Origin: Neoarius graeffei
Taxonomy: Eukaryota > Chordata > Actinopteri > Siluriformes > Ariidae
Assembly (NCBI RefSeq): GCF_027579695.1
Contig: NC_083582.1
Span: forward strand, 3,517,378 to 3,581,377
Length of the DNA: 64,000 nt
Reading direction: 5' to 3'
Made by a program: the position numbers and the translations under genes. The notes under the pieces were generated by a model. It was given only the letters and a program-made list of their open reading frames with translations, was not told where the DNA came from and ran no database searches. Below, one piece after another: positions 9,571 to 20,509 of the stretch (positions are counted from its first letter, which is position 1; each line of letters opens with the position of its first letter).

Positions 9571-12420
9571 GGCAATGTCAGACAGCAGAGCCGATAGAGA
9601 GGCAGTATCAGACAGCAGAGCCGATAGAGAGGCAATGTCAGACAGCAGAGCCGATAGAGAGGCAATGTCAGACAGCAGAGCCGATAGAGAGGCAGTACCA
9701 GACAGCAGAGCCGATAGAGAGGCAGTACCAGACAGCAGAGCCGATAGAGAGGCAGTACCAGACAGCAGAGCCGATAGAGAGGCAGTACCAGACAGCAGAG
9801 CCGATAGAGAGGCAGTGTCAGACAGCAGAGCCGATAGAGAGGCAGTGTCAGACAGCAGAGCCGATAGAGAGGCAGTACCAGACAGCAGAGCCGATAGAGA
9901 GGCAGTATCAGACAGCAGAGCCGATAGAGAGGCAGTATCAGACAGCAGAGCCGATAGAGAGGCAGTATGAGACAGCAGAGCCGATAGAAAGGCAGTATCA
10001 GACAGCAGAGCCGATAGAGAGGCAGTATCAGACAGCAGAGCCGATAGAGAGGCAGTATCAGACAGCAGAGCCGATAGAGAGGCAGTATGAGACAGCAGAG
10101 CCGATAGAGAGGCAGTATCAGACAGCAGAGCCGATAGAGAGGCAGTATCAGACAGCAGAGCCGATAGAGAGGCAGTATCAGACAGCAGAGCCGATAGAGA
10201 GGCAGTATCAGACAGCAGAGCCGATAGAGAGGCAGTATCAGACAGCAGAGCCGATAGAGAGGCAGTATCAGACAGCAGAGCCGATAGAGAGGCAGTATCA
10301 GACAGCAGAGCCGATAGAAAGGCAGTATCAAACAGCAGAGCCGATAGAAAGGCAGTATCAGACACCAGAGCCGATAGAAAGGCAGTATCAAACAGCAGAG
10401 CCGATAGAGAGGCAGTATCAGACAGCAGAGCCGATAGAGAGGCAGTATCAGACAGCAGAGCCGATAGAGAGGCAGTATCAGACAGCAGAGCCGATAGAGA
10501 GGCAGTATCAGACAGCAGAGCCGATAGAGAGGCAGTATCAGACAGCAGAGCCGATAGAAAGGCAGTATCAAACAGCAGAGCCGATAGAAAGGCAGTATCA
10601 GACACCAGAGCCGATAGAAAGGCAGTATCAAACAGCAGAGCCGATAGAGAGGCAGTATCAGACAGCAGAGCCGATAGAGAGGCAGTATCAGACAGCAGAG
10701 CCGATAGAGAGGCAGTATCAGACAGCAGAGCCGATAGAGAGGCAGTATGAGACAGCAGAGCCGATAGAGAGGCAGTATGAGACAGCAGAGCCGATAGAGA
10801 GGCAGTATGAGACAGCAGAGCCGATAGAGAGGCAGTATGAGACAGCAGAGCCGATAGAGAGGCAGTATCAGACAGCAGAGCCGATAGAGAGGCAGTGTCA
10901 GACAGCAGAGCCGATAGAGAGGCAGTATCAGACAGCAGAGCCGATAGAGAGGCAGTATCAGACAGCAGAGCCGATAGAGAGGCAGTATCAGACAGCAGAG
11001 CCGATAGAGAGGCAGTATCAGACAGCAGAGCCGATAGAGAGGCAGTATCAGACAGCAGAGCCGATAGAGAGGCAGTATCAGACAGCAGAGCCGATAGAGA
11101 GGCAGTATCAGACAGCAGAGCCGATAGAGAGGCAGTATCAGACAGCAGAGCCGATAGAGAGGCAGTATCAGACAGCAGAGCCGATAGAGAGGCAGTATCA
11201 GACAGCAGAGCCGATAGAGAGGCAGTATCAGACAGCAGAGCCGATAGAGAGGCAGTATCAGACAGCAGAGCCGATAGAGAGGCAGTATCAAACAGCAGAG
11301 CCGATAGAAAGGCAGTATCAAACAGCAGAGCCGATAGAAAGGCAGTATCAAACAGCAGAGCCGATAGAAAGGCAGTATCAAACAGCAGAGCCGATAGAAA
11401 GGCAGTATCAGACACCAGAGCCGATAGAAAGGCAGTATCAAACAGCAGAGCCGATAGAAAGGCAGTATCAGACAGCAGAGCCGATAGAAAGGCAGCATCA
11501 AACAGCAGAGCCGATAGAGAGGCAGTATCAGACAGCAGAGCCGATAGAAAGGCAGTATCAGACAGCAGAGCCGATAGAAAGGCAGTATCAGACAGCAGAG
11601 CCGATAGAAAGGCAGTATCAAACAGCAGAGCCGATAGAAAGGCAGTATCAGACACCAGAGCCGATAGAAAGGCAGTATCAAACAGCAGAGCCGATAGAAA
11701 GGCAGTATCAGACAGCAGAGCCGATAGAAAGGCAGTATCAAACAGCAGAGCCGATAGAAAGGCAGTATCAGACACCAGAGCCGATAGAGAGGCAGTATCA
11801 AACAGCAGAGCCGATAGAAAGGCAGTATCAGACAGCAGAGCTGATAGAAAGGCAGTATCAAACAGCAGAGCAGATAGAAAGGCAGTATCAGACACCAGAG
11901 CCGATAGAGAGGCAGTATCAAACAGCAGAGCCGATAGAAAGGCAATATCAGACAGCAGAGCCGATAGAAAGGCAGTATCAGACAGCAGAGCCGATAGAAA
12001 GGCAGTATCAGACAGCAGAGCCGATAGAAAGGCAGTATCAAACAGCAGAGCCGATAGAAAGGCAGTATCAAACAGCAGAGCCGATAGAAAGGCAGTATCA
12101 GACACCAGAGCCGATAGAAAGGCAGTATCAAACAGCAGAGCCGATAGAAAGGCAGTATCAGACAGCAGAGCTGATAGAAAGGCAGTATCAAACAGCAGAG
12201 CCGATAGAGAGGCAGTATCAGACACCAGAGCCGATAGAGAGGCAGTATCAAACAGCAGAGCCGATAGAAAGGCAGTATCAGACAGCAGAGCCGATAGAAA
12301 GGCAGTATCAGACAGCAGAGCCGATAGAAAGGCAGTATCAGACAGCAGAGCCGATAGAAAGGCAGTATCAGACACCAGAGCCGATAGAAAGGCAGTATCA
12401 AACAGCAGAGCCGATAGGAA
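9571..12420 (+). repeat. 30-bp minisatellite, 95 units without indels
   Basis: The unit is GGCAGTATCAGACAGCAGAG plus CCGATAGAGA, repeated in strict 30-bp register over 2,850 bp. Variation is by substitution only: TATCA/TGTCA/TACCA/TATGA, GACAGC/AACAGC/GACACC, GAGA/GAAA. The 5' two-thirds is mostly GATAGAGA and the 3' third mostly GATAGAAA. A block around 10,301-10,400 recurs at 10,541-10,640 (240 bp, eight units), showing higher-order copying. Each unit keeps one CpG (CCGATAG) except three seen at about 11,840, 11,869 and 12,170. Because 30 is divisible by three, two forward and two reverse frames stay open for about 500-1050 codons. None has a start context, domain or splice context, so I do not call them genes. 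Confidence 0.97.
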
Positions 12421-13235
12421 CACAGATTGAAAGAGTCGGTTTGATACGAATATAGCAGTGCCACTAGGAATTCAGTCACTCTGACATTTACTCCTCCCAT
12501 TCTGATATCTCCTCCCCCTTTTAATCATAACTTCTTCAGCTGTATTTTTTGCCTCCTGACATTCGTAACTCCTGCCACTTTATTTTGCTCCTCCTATTCT
12601 GAATGCAATCCCGCCCACTCTGAAGAAAACTGTCGCTGTTTGCTCCTCCCATTTTGAACACAAAGCCCACCCACGCTGAGTGTTTAATTGAGTCCACCAC
12701 TAGAAGTTTCACCTTTCCCAACTCTGGAACACTCTCCTCGCAATCAGATATTAGCCCCGCCCACGCGGGTATTCATTACTCCACTGGGAAACTGAGCGAC
12801 GTGTAGCACACCAGTGACAGGTGATGCATTAAAAACATTTAGTGAGGAGCTTCGACACTTTGACACTCAGTGGTCGTAACCTGCTCTGTGTAGCAGAAGG
12901 GGCGGGGCCAACAGGCAGTGACGCATTTTGGAGAAAAAATGAAAAGGTAAATGTTTAAAGGTGATATTTAGTAGTTCAGTAAGATGAGGCAGGGGACTGC
13001 AAAACATCATTACAGTTGATCCTTCTGCTCTGTGTTTAGCTCCTCCCACTCTCACTTCACTGGCTGAGCTTGAGCTTTAAATATATCTTGCTGACAGAAA
13101 CAAGCTTGAAATCGTGTCGGTGCAACACACACACACACACACACACACACACCAGCTGGTTGTGAATGAGTGAAGGGTTCAACTAAAAGTGAACTAATGG
13201 ATGGAGGCCCAGCGAATGAAAAAGCAGAGTCTGGG
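12421..13235. other. Intergenic region between the two DUSP copies
   Basis: 12,490-12,690 holds three or four degenerate copies of a CTCCTCCCATTCTGAA-type motif. A CA microsatellite lies at 13,124-13,153. No gene was seen. Confidence 0.6.
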
Positions 13236-14061
13236 TATGAGACTCCAGCCACATGTATCCTACTGGACCTCTTGCTGAAAAGCCGCCGCCCTTTGGGCTC
13301 GTTTAACAAAGTATAGCCCAACATCATCTCTGATTCATAGGTAAAAAGCACTTATTAAACAAATGAAGCCAATTAACCACTCAAACGATGAGGCTAATGT
13401 TACTAACAAGTAGCTTTGACGCTAATGGCTCACAGTTTAGCATGATGCACTAAATAATTTTGTGTTCGTCAGACGTACAGAAACCGATCTAGCGCTGCTG
13501 AAGACTCGGAGAGTGGCTCATGTAGTGAATGCTGCACATGGCCCCATCTACATCAACACAAGCTCTGCCTTTTACTCCGACACTCACATCCAGTATCATG
13601 GTGTCGAGGCTCCAGACAGCAGAACCTTTGAGTTGTCAGTTTTCTTCCACACTACAGCTGACTTCATGTAAACGTCTCTCAGCCGGGACTGTAAGAACAC
13701 CTCGTCAAGTGTGTGCTGATAAATCAGCCGGACCACACATGACAGTGTTGAATATTTACTGAAGTTAGCTTTAGAAAAAAAATGTGTGTTCGTTTATACA
13801 CCGTGTCTTTAACATGTGTATATGTGATCTTCAGCAAGTAAGTGCTCAGGGAGTTAGCCACTCAGCTACGCTAATGTTAGCATACCTTATGCTGTACAAG
13901 CGACTCATGGTTGCCGAGGCAATCGAGGCTGTGCGAGGTTACCGGACCGTTCTGCCCAATGTTGGATTTCTGGAACAACTACAAGACCTGGATGCTAGAT
14001 TTACTCTGCAGAGAAAAGACATAAAGACAGACAATGTTTTGTCTAAATTCACCTCTAAGTA
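13236..14061 (+). pseudogene. Decayed tandem DUSP paralogue (DUSP13A/DUSP29-like)
   Basis: All three exons of the neighbouring phosphatase can be traced. Exon 1 remnant 13236-13340 reads YETPATCILLDLLL and SFNKV-stop-PNII, with a TAG at the conserved Trp/Arg position and a second TAG just before GTAAAA. Exon 2 starts at 13473 after TTCGTCAG and reads RTETDLALL, HVVNAAHGP and QYHGVEA; it hits TAA after TADFM (13669), and shifting one base restores KRLSAG and a donor ACT/GTAAGA at 13690. Exon 3 follows CTTCAG at about 13834 with QGVSHSATLMLAYLML and LPNVGFLEQLQDLD, stop at 14060. At the active site the Cys is Ser and the Arg is His, so even a spliced product would lack phosphatase chemistry. 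Order and spacing fit an ancestral tandem DUSP cluster. Confidence 0.82.
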
Positions 14062-15023
14062 GAGCTGTAATTAGAAGGTTTGTAGAGCTGCTCATACGGT
14101 TTGAACTGCTCAACATCAAACCCAGATTCTTGTTTCTATTTCTAGTCAGTCCCTTAAAGGTCCTGAGTGTTGGTGATCTACGCAATTTGAGATTTCTCCA
14201 ACAGGAAGTTGGTTAATTTGAATATGACCACAAACTGTTAAACAGTTTGCTTCTTCGCCAACAAATTTTGTTGAATTACCATGAAATTTGGAAGAGAGCA
14301 TCAGGAGATCAACCCCAGCAAAATGTTTCTCAGATTTATTATTATTTTTTTAAATATGATGGACAAATTGTCAATAACGCAACATGCAAGTGAACTTGAC
14401 GGTTGCCAAACAGGAAGTGAAGGGATGTCTCGGCAATGCTGTAATAGATTTTGACAAAACGTTCTAGATGAGTAGATCACCTTATCTGAAGGGACTCGTC
14501 TAAACACCCTGTAGGGGGCGCTAAATGAATCAAACTGCTGATCATTTTTGTTCATGATTCTTCTATCTTTTGATTTCTCAGAAGGTGACAAGACTTTCGA
14601 CACTTCAGAATAACGTATACAAACAAACGACATCATGATAAATCTTCCACATCAGGTATAACTTACAGAGTTCACCTGCAAATATATATATCTTGGAAAT
14701 ATTCTCACAGCAATCAGACCCTTACAGCAAAAACATCTAAACCATGACTTCAACTCATATTTCAACAAATAATCTCCATCACCAAATTACAGAAACATGC
14801 ACTAACCCTAACACAACCTCTCCTTCAATGTAGAACCCAAACGATCACATCAACACAACACATTTCAACACAAACTCCAAAAACAACATCGTTTCTATAG
14901 TAACAGCGCATTCACAGGGATCGCCTCGTCATAAACGGATTAAAATAACGTGATGATAACTGCTGATTTTAGATTTGGGTCATATTATAATTTTAAAATC
15001 AAAATGAACAGATTTTGTTGTAC
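14062..15023. other. Intergenic; copy of an AACAGGAAGTG dispersed repeat
   Basis: 14,255-14,525 (CCAAACAGGAAGTGAAGG, then TAGATGAGTAGATCACC) is clearly related to 20,535-20,760 and more loosely to 20,990-21,130, 21,625-21,900 and 29,225-29,620. The class is unknown. 14,640-15,020 looks single-copy and AT-rich; nothing was recognised. Confidence 0.6.
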
Positions 15024-15427
15024 ACTCCCCGGCCACTTTAATAGGAACGTGTTGTTGGTTCTAAGATCCCTGTTCTTGGCTGCAGGAGTGGAACCCAGTG
15101 TGTTCTTCTGTTCTGCTGTTGCATGCTGAGATGCTTTTCTGCTCACCACGGTTGTAAAGAGTGATTATATGAGTTACTGTATCCTTCCTGGAAAAAAAAA
15201 ATCTTGGACCAATCTGTCCATGTTCCTCTGACCCTGTCTTATCAACAAGGCGTTTGTTTCCACCCACAGAACTGTCGCTCACTCACTCAGTGTTTTTTGT
15301 TTTCCGCACCATTCTGTGTAAACTCTAGAGACTGTTGTGTGTGAAAACCCCAGGAGGAGATCAGCAGTTTCTGAAATACTCAAACCTCATACTCATCTGG
15401 CTCGAACCAACACCCATACCACAGTGA

Positions 15428-15482
<55 letters not shown>

Positions 15483-15610
15483 TCACACTTCACTGTGAGA
15501 TCACAGTTTTTCCCATTCGGATGTTTGAACATTGTGAACATTAACTGAAGCTCCTGATTTGTATCTGCGGGATTTGATGCATTGTGCTGGTGAGTGTATA
15601 TTAAAATACT
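15024..15610 (-). mobile_element. Relic of a Tc1-type fish transposon with GAAA microsatellite
   Basis: On the minus strand, TATTAAAGTGGCCGGGGAGTG marks an end and internal phrases such as CAACAGTCTCTAGAGTTTAC and GTTCTGTGGGTGGAAAC match, from memory, a widespread fish Tc1-like repeat. No usable transposase frame remains. A GAAA tract lies at 15,426-15,482. Confidence 0.6.
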
Positions 15611-15717
15611 GTAAAGTAAATTATGAGCCACATATCTGGAAGGAGTCTCCAGTGTCACTGCTTTGTATCGCATATAAATAAAGCTGTTTCAGTCTTCAGG
15701 ACTCCAGACCTCTTTAA

Positions 15718-16620
15718 GGGTGTATTCAGACCAGGATAGTTCGATAGTTCACTTGCTTTGGTCCGAACCAAATGTTTTTTTTATTTTTTCATTTTGGTGC
15801 GGTTCGCTTTCACACTGTACATTTTAGTAAGCGGACCAAAATCTGTCAACAAAGCCACGCGCCCTGAGGTCGTTCAGCTATTGGTCAGAGACGACACGCA
15901 CACAAAGCGTTAAGTTCAAAAGTAGTCACGGAGGATAGCGCTGATGAGCGCACATCATGTTGTGACAGTTCTGGCTCTTCACGCAAGTCGCTAGTACCGC
16001 CACTTTTTGAAAGAATGTCCCTGATTTTAATGTAGGTCTGACGGAGTTTCTTCACTTTTAGCCGACATTGTTCTGGGGAGCGCGTGAACCCCTTCTCCTT
16101 CATTTTCTCACTGAATACAGCAAACACGTTGGCATTTTTGTGTGTTCTCTCCAAAAGCTCAGATATGTGGACATCTGCCCATATATCCACAAGGGTGCGC
16201 GTTTCTTCCTCGGCCCACGTTTGCCCCCTACTCATTTTTTGTACTCTGTAGTCTAGCCTGAATGACTGAACGACTGTTGTAAGGTTCCCTTGACAACCGA
16301 AACAGTGTTTGCACTTTGCGGTGGAGTGTCAAGACTCTGTTTCCCATAATGCTCGACAAACGACGGAAGCTCCCGAGGTACAAAAAAAGCAAAATTGTCG
16401 GATTAGGTCCGGTCTGCTTTCACACCTCCAAAAGGTCCGCACCAGGGTTCCTTTGGTCCGGACCGAGTCCGACCTTGCAGCTCGGTCTCGGTCCGCTTGT
16501 TTGGTCCGGACCAGAGTTCGGTGGTTTGTATTCAGACCAACCCAAAAGGTCCGGACCAAGGGAAATTTGGTTCGTTTGGTCGTTTGGTCCGGACCAAACA
16601 ACGTAGGTGTGAATACGCCC
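15718..16620 (-). mobile_element. PIF/Harbinger element keeping only a Myb-like gene
   Basis: The termini GGGTGTATTCAGACC at the left and GGTGTGAATACGCCC at the right are inverted repeats, flanked by TAA (15715-15717 and 16621-16623), the 3-bp TWA duplication of PIF/Harbinger. Sub-terminal TTGGTCCGGACC repeats occur near both ends. The 903-bp element lacks the DDE transposase and is presumably moved in trans. Confidence 0.88.
15885..16235 (-). CDS. Myb/SANT-like Harbinger DNA-binding protein
   Basis: A 116-residue open frame starts MSRGQTWAEEETRTLVDIWA, with a trihelix/Myb-like fold of spaced Trp and hydrophobics, then SPEQCRLKVKKLRQTYIKIRD, typical of the accessory Myb-like protein of Harbinger elements, which binds the subterminal repeats and helps the transposase enter the nucleus. 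The last third (after DILSKSGG) does not resemble the family and may be a frameshifted or truncated tail. It is the only gene in its element, so expression is uncertain. Confidence 0.72.
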   Translation of the reverse strand: MSRGQTWAEEETRTLVDIWADVHISELLERTHKNANVFAVFSEKMKEKGFTRSPEQCRLKVKKLRQTYIKIRDILSKSGGTSDLREEPELSQHDVRSSALSSVTTFELNALCACRL

Positions 16621-16623
16621 TAA

Positions 16624-17123
16624 GACATGCTGATATAGAAAAATAATCGACTTTAATGTCGAAGTTCCTTGAGTTCTTCACATGACATCACAATATTGTT
16701 GATTATTTTCCTATTACAGCAGCTTTATTATTTATTTTTAAATATAGGAATGCATTTTTGATCGTTATTTTGCCACTGCTATAGCAAGTTCTGAGTGTTT
16801 GAAATATGCTCTGTAATATATCAGTCCATATGTCAAAGCAATGGCCGTAAACAAGATTCACTGAGACCTGTGCGAGACATCGTAGGACGGAAGTAAAACA
16901 TACAGCGGAAATCAAAGTGACCAACATCTGCCAACGTTGTCAAAAGACGCGCACGCCCTCTTTCGAACGCTGACGTAATCCAGCCGGAAGTTTTCCCTGT
17001 GTCCGAAATCGCTCCCTACTCACTATATAGGGCACGATATAGTGGGGACGCCATGTTGTAGTGCGGTCCGAAACCTCAGTGAGGATTATGTGGGAAATGC
17101 GCTCAGTATAATATGTATTTATC
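16624..17123. other. Intergenic, repeat-derived
   Basis: 16,985-17,085 (GTGTCCGAAATCGCTCCCTA, CACTATATAGGGC) looks like a fragment of a dispersed fish repeat. No gene was seen. Confidence 0.45.
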
Positions 17124-17135
17124 ACAAAAATACAT

Positions 17136-17513
17136 CTCATCTCATCTCATTATCTGTAGCCGCTTTATCCTGTTCTACAGGGTCGCAGGCGAGCTGGAGC
17201 CTATCCCAGCTGACTACGGGCGAAAGGCGGGGTTCACCCTGGACAAGTCACCAGGTCATCACAGGGCTGACACATAGACACAGACAACCATTCACACTCA
17301 CATTCACACCTACGGTCAATTTATAGTCACCAGTTAACCTAACCTGCATGTCTTTGGACTGTGGGGGAAACCGGAGCACCCGGAGGAAACCCACGCAGAC
17401 ACGGGGAGAACATGCAAACTCTGCACAGAAAGGCCCTCGCCGGCCCCGGGGCTCGAACCCGGACCTTCTTGCTGTGAGGCGACAGCGCTAACCACTACAC
17501 CACCGTGCCGCCT
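17136..17513 (-). mobile_element. tRNA-derived SINE (ATGAG-tail), full length
   Basis: Reverse copy with tail CTCATCTCATCTCATTATC at the left and head at the right. The 12-bp target duplication ACAAAAATACAT is at 17124-17135 and 17514-17525. Confidence 0.93.
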
Positions 17514-17525
17514 ACAAAAATACAT

Positions 17526-19204
17526 GCCTATATTTATTATTTTGAAAACCCACCAGCCGCCTGATCTGGCACGTTTTAATTGTGAGACAGTAATGAAGTA
17601 AATACCAGCGTGACGACTCGTCCTTATCCTGTCGTCTTTCCAACTCTTCTCTGCTCCACGTTGGTTTGAAGTCATATGGAATAATCTCCATCACTGATGA
17701 AGCTGGCAAATCTCAAAATTAATCTGAATCGGAATGATATGGCGATCTGGCCGCTGTGTAAACAGTTTTCAAAATGGCGGTGCTGACACTTCACGTTTGA
17801 AGTCTTGCACAAGTCTTGTGAAGATCGCGCGGATAAGTGACGCCTGCCGTGGATGAGTCACGATATAAGGTTAATAAAACGTAATTGAATAACACATTAA
17901 TTAAGAAATAAAGCAAGTTTAAAAATGACTTCAGTTCCCCTTTAATCACAGACCATAACATACGGTATACCACTCCTTTATTTCTGTTCTTTCCTGTTTA
18001 AGTTCCTTCTGAGTGCCTGTTGGCTTCACCGTGGCTTCCCTCACTGGCCTCCGTCATGTTTTTGTGCTGAGTTTTGCCAGAGGTCCTGGTCTACGTCACT
18101 GTCATGGAGGTTCCACTTCCTCATTATTGATCCAGCAGTGCTTCCTGGGAGGTCTAACCTCCTGGATATAGTGTAGGTTTACAACCTAGTCCTTCTTTCG
18201 TTATCTTTAATTGCTCTTTACTCTTCATTTCAGACTGACTGTCTCTTCGATGATGTTTCCACTGAGGTGGATTTTTTTTGTCCAGAAAATGCAGAATATT
18301 TTCTTTGAAATTCTTCCCTAACAATAATTGATTTTGACTTTGAAGATGTACTGTAAGAGAATACGAGCTTGTGATAAAAATATTGACAGGAAGAATACGT
18401 GTATTTATCATTTATTGTTCAGACAAATCTTCCAGGGGAGGGGGTGAATACTTTTGAATACTCTTCTGACTGCATCAGTTGTATCAATCAGCCCATAATA
18501 TGGCAAGGTTGAAGAGTGCAGCATTATTTTGGACTAATTTTCACAAAAAACTTCGATGTAGTCATCTGAGATTGACTATAATATATGTGTTTGTGTTTGT
18601 GGAAGCACTGCCTGATAAAAGTGTCTTTACTTTTCCTTTTGGCTCCAGAACCTCCATCACTGCACCTTGTGTCTGTCAGATTGTTGTAAAGTGTGTACAT
18701 GTCCTTGCGTGTACTTTTACGGTTATTTGGGTCGACTCTCAGGAGAACCACTGAAGGATCTCAGTAAATGTGTTGAAAGAGTTCCAAGTAAAACCTCTTC
18801 AACTCGGAACCATGAACTACACAGTGAATTCTTAGAGGAACCTTTTCTTCTGAGGTTTAACCAGTCAATCCTCACTAAGTGTCTGTTTATTCACCAAGGT
18901 TATTCACAGTAAACCTCACTGAGGCACATCGTTAAGGCATTACACTTCCACAGGGGAGTTTTTCGCTGCCCATAGAACACTTCATCAAATACTTTTCATG
19001 ATATTTGGGACAGTGATAGAGGACGGTCTCTGCTGCCTTCACAGAAATTTTCGTCTGTACTACTCAGGCTGTTGGTCTAGCGCCACCAGTAGGGGAAATG
19101 TGGGCATAGATTTATAGTAATAAGTCCACAACACAGTGTCATAGAAACGTGACTCCACTTTCTTCTGATTATTTGGATCAAGTCGAGTTCAACAGACACC
19201 ACAA
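17526..19204. other. Intergenic, no gene recognised
   Basis: 18,420-18,480 (GGGGGTGAATACTTTTGAATA) resembles a Tc1 terminus and may be a relic. The remaining open frames are short and without recognisable domains. Confidence 0.5.
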
Positions 19205-19207
19205 TAT

Positions 19208-20509
19208 AAAGCCCTGGTCACACTACAGCTCACGATGGAACTGCAAATACTTGGCGATGAAAAAATGGTAGCATCGCCACCAATCATGTGATGCACAGTG
19301 AATGTTCTCCAAGCTTCGCAAGTTGTTTTTAGTCGTGTCTCCACGTCGTGAGTGGCCAAAAACGTTGCAAAAATTTTCAGTACATGCATTGAAATTTGGT
19401 GGTGATGTTTTCTTTGGCAAACTAAGCGGTGAATAATCGCAGATGGGTTTGGGAAGACTTCCTGAAGCTCAGGGAAGCATCACCACTAAATGTCTCTGTG
19501 GCAGCGGGGTGTGGTCAAGCATTGGCTCTGAACGGCAAGGAGTCAGGTTGAACCAGTAGGTAAAATGTGACGAATTACTGGCTGTCTATTAACCTGTGTC
19601 TCAGTGTGTCTTTCAGACAGCCAGGAATGAGAGAGACCTGTGACACCCCGTCACATGTGTGTGTGATGTGGTCATGTTTCGATTAATAGTCACTGAAAAG
19701 TGTGAACAATAAAAAGAACACACCTGTTCTGAAGCCTACTCCCAGTTCCTCTGTTTCCCAACAAAAGAGAGCTGTAACACTGGTGCCGAAACCCAGGACT
19801 GAGGAACGAATGCAGCCATGTAGTCCAAACCAGTCAGAGAGCTCCTCCAGAAACTCGCCAGTGACCTCCAGCACCAGCATCACACCCTTGTTGTACTGTC
19901 AGTGGATCAGATGTGGCGCTTCCAGGCTCTACTCGAAGCCCAGGCAGAAGACCGGCAGGTGATCCGGAGCTGGGTCCAGTCAACGGGTGCTCCAGCGGTC
20001 ATCCCTCTGAAGCCTTCCTCGAGCATGTCGCAGAGGCGAGCTCGTGGCCAAGCTCACAGTGGGTGACTTGCCTATTGCCGCTCCTGTTGAAGGAAGCCCA
20101 GCTCCCAGCCTCCAGCATGCTGGAGTACCCCAACCTGAAGCAGGCCATCCAACAGCAGATCAGCCACAGCCCGGAAGAGCAGCACCAGCACTTCCACTCG
20201 CTGGCATATGGTGAAGTGAGCCAGCCATTAATGTTCGCGCAACAGCTCCGGGACGCTTGCAGACAGTGGCTGCTGGCAGGTGAATGCGACATTGAGACCA
20301 TCCTCGAGTGAGTGAGTTGTTTTTTTGGTGTGTCTCTGCCTCGTGAGTGGCCAAAAACATCACAAAAAGTTTCAATGCACGCATTGACAAAGCAGCGAAT
20401 CCTCGCAGATGGGTTTGGGAATACTTCCTAAAGCTCAAGCAAGCATCACCACCAAACACCTCACTTTCATCAGCAACTCATCGCAAGCTGTAGTGTGACT
20501 ATAGCCTTA
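19208..20509. mobile_element. Composite repeat: DNA-transposon-like ends around a Gypsy gag fragment
   Basis: The ends are inverted: AAGCCCTGGTCACACTACAG at the left and CTGTAGTGTGACTATAGCCTT at the right. About 140-180 bp of the body (GAGTGGCCAAAAAC, CAGATGGGTTTGGGAA) occurs twice, at 19,318-19,500 and 20,316-20,460, on either side of an LTR-element fragment. The fragment appears to have been inserted with, or to have caused, the flanking duplication. Confidence 0.65.
19700..20311 (+). pseudogene. Gypsy-type LTR retrotransposon fragment (primer-binding site and gag)
   Basis: CTGTAACACTGGTGCCGAAACC at 19,770-19,791 looks like an LTR end followed by a tRNA primer-binding site. Downstream is a gag/SCAN-like sequence in two frames: LLQKLASDLQHQH and MWRFQALLEAQAEDRQ, then WPSSQWVTCLLPLLLKEAQ, MLEYPNLKQAI and FAQQLRDACRQWLLAGECD. 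This order matches the gag of fish Gypsy (Gmr1-like) elements. There are frameshifts and no pol or 3' LTR, so it is a dead fragment. Confidence 0.7.

Noticed and set aside
9571-12420. CRISPR array
   Set aside because: Repeats are directly contiguous with no unique spacers, and the genome is a vertebrate.
9351-12500. Open frames of 500-1049 codons on both strands
   Set aside because: All arise from a 30-bp unit divisible by three; no start context, splice signal or non-repeat domain.
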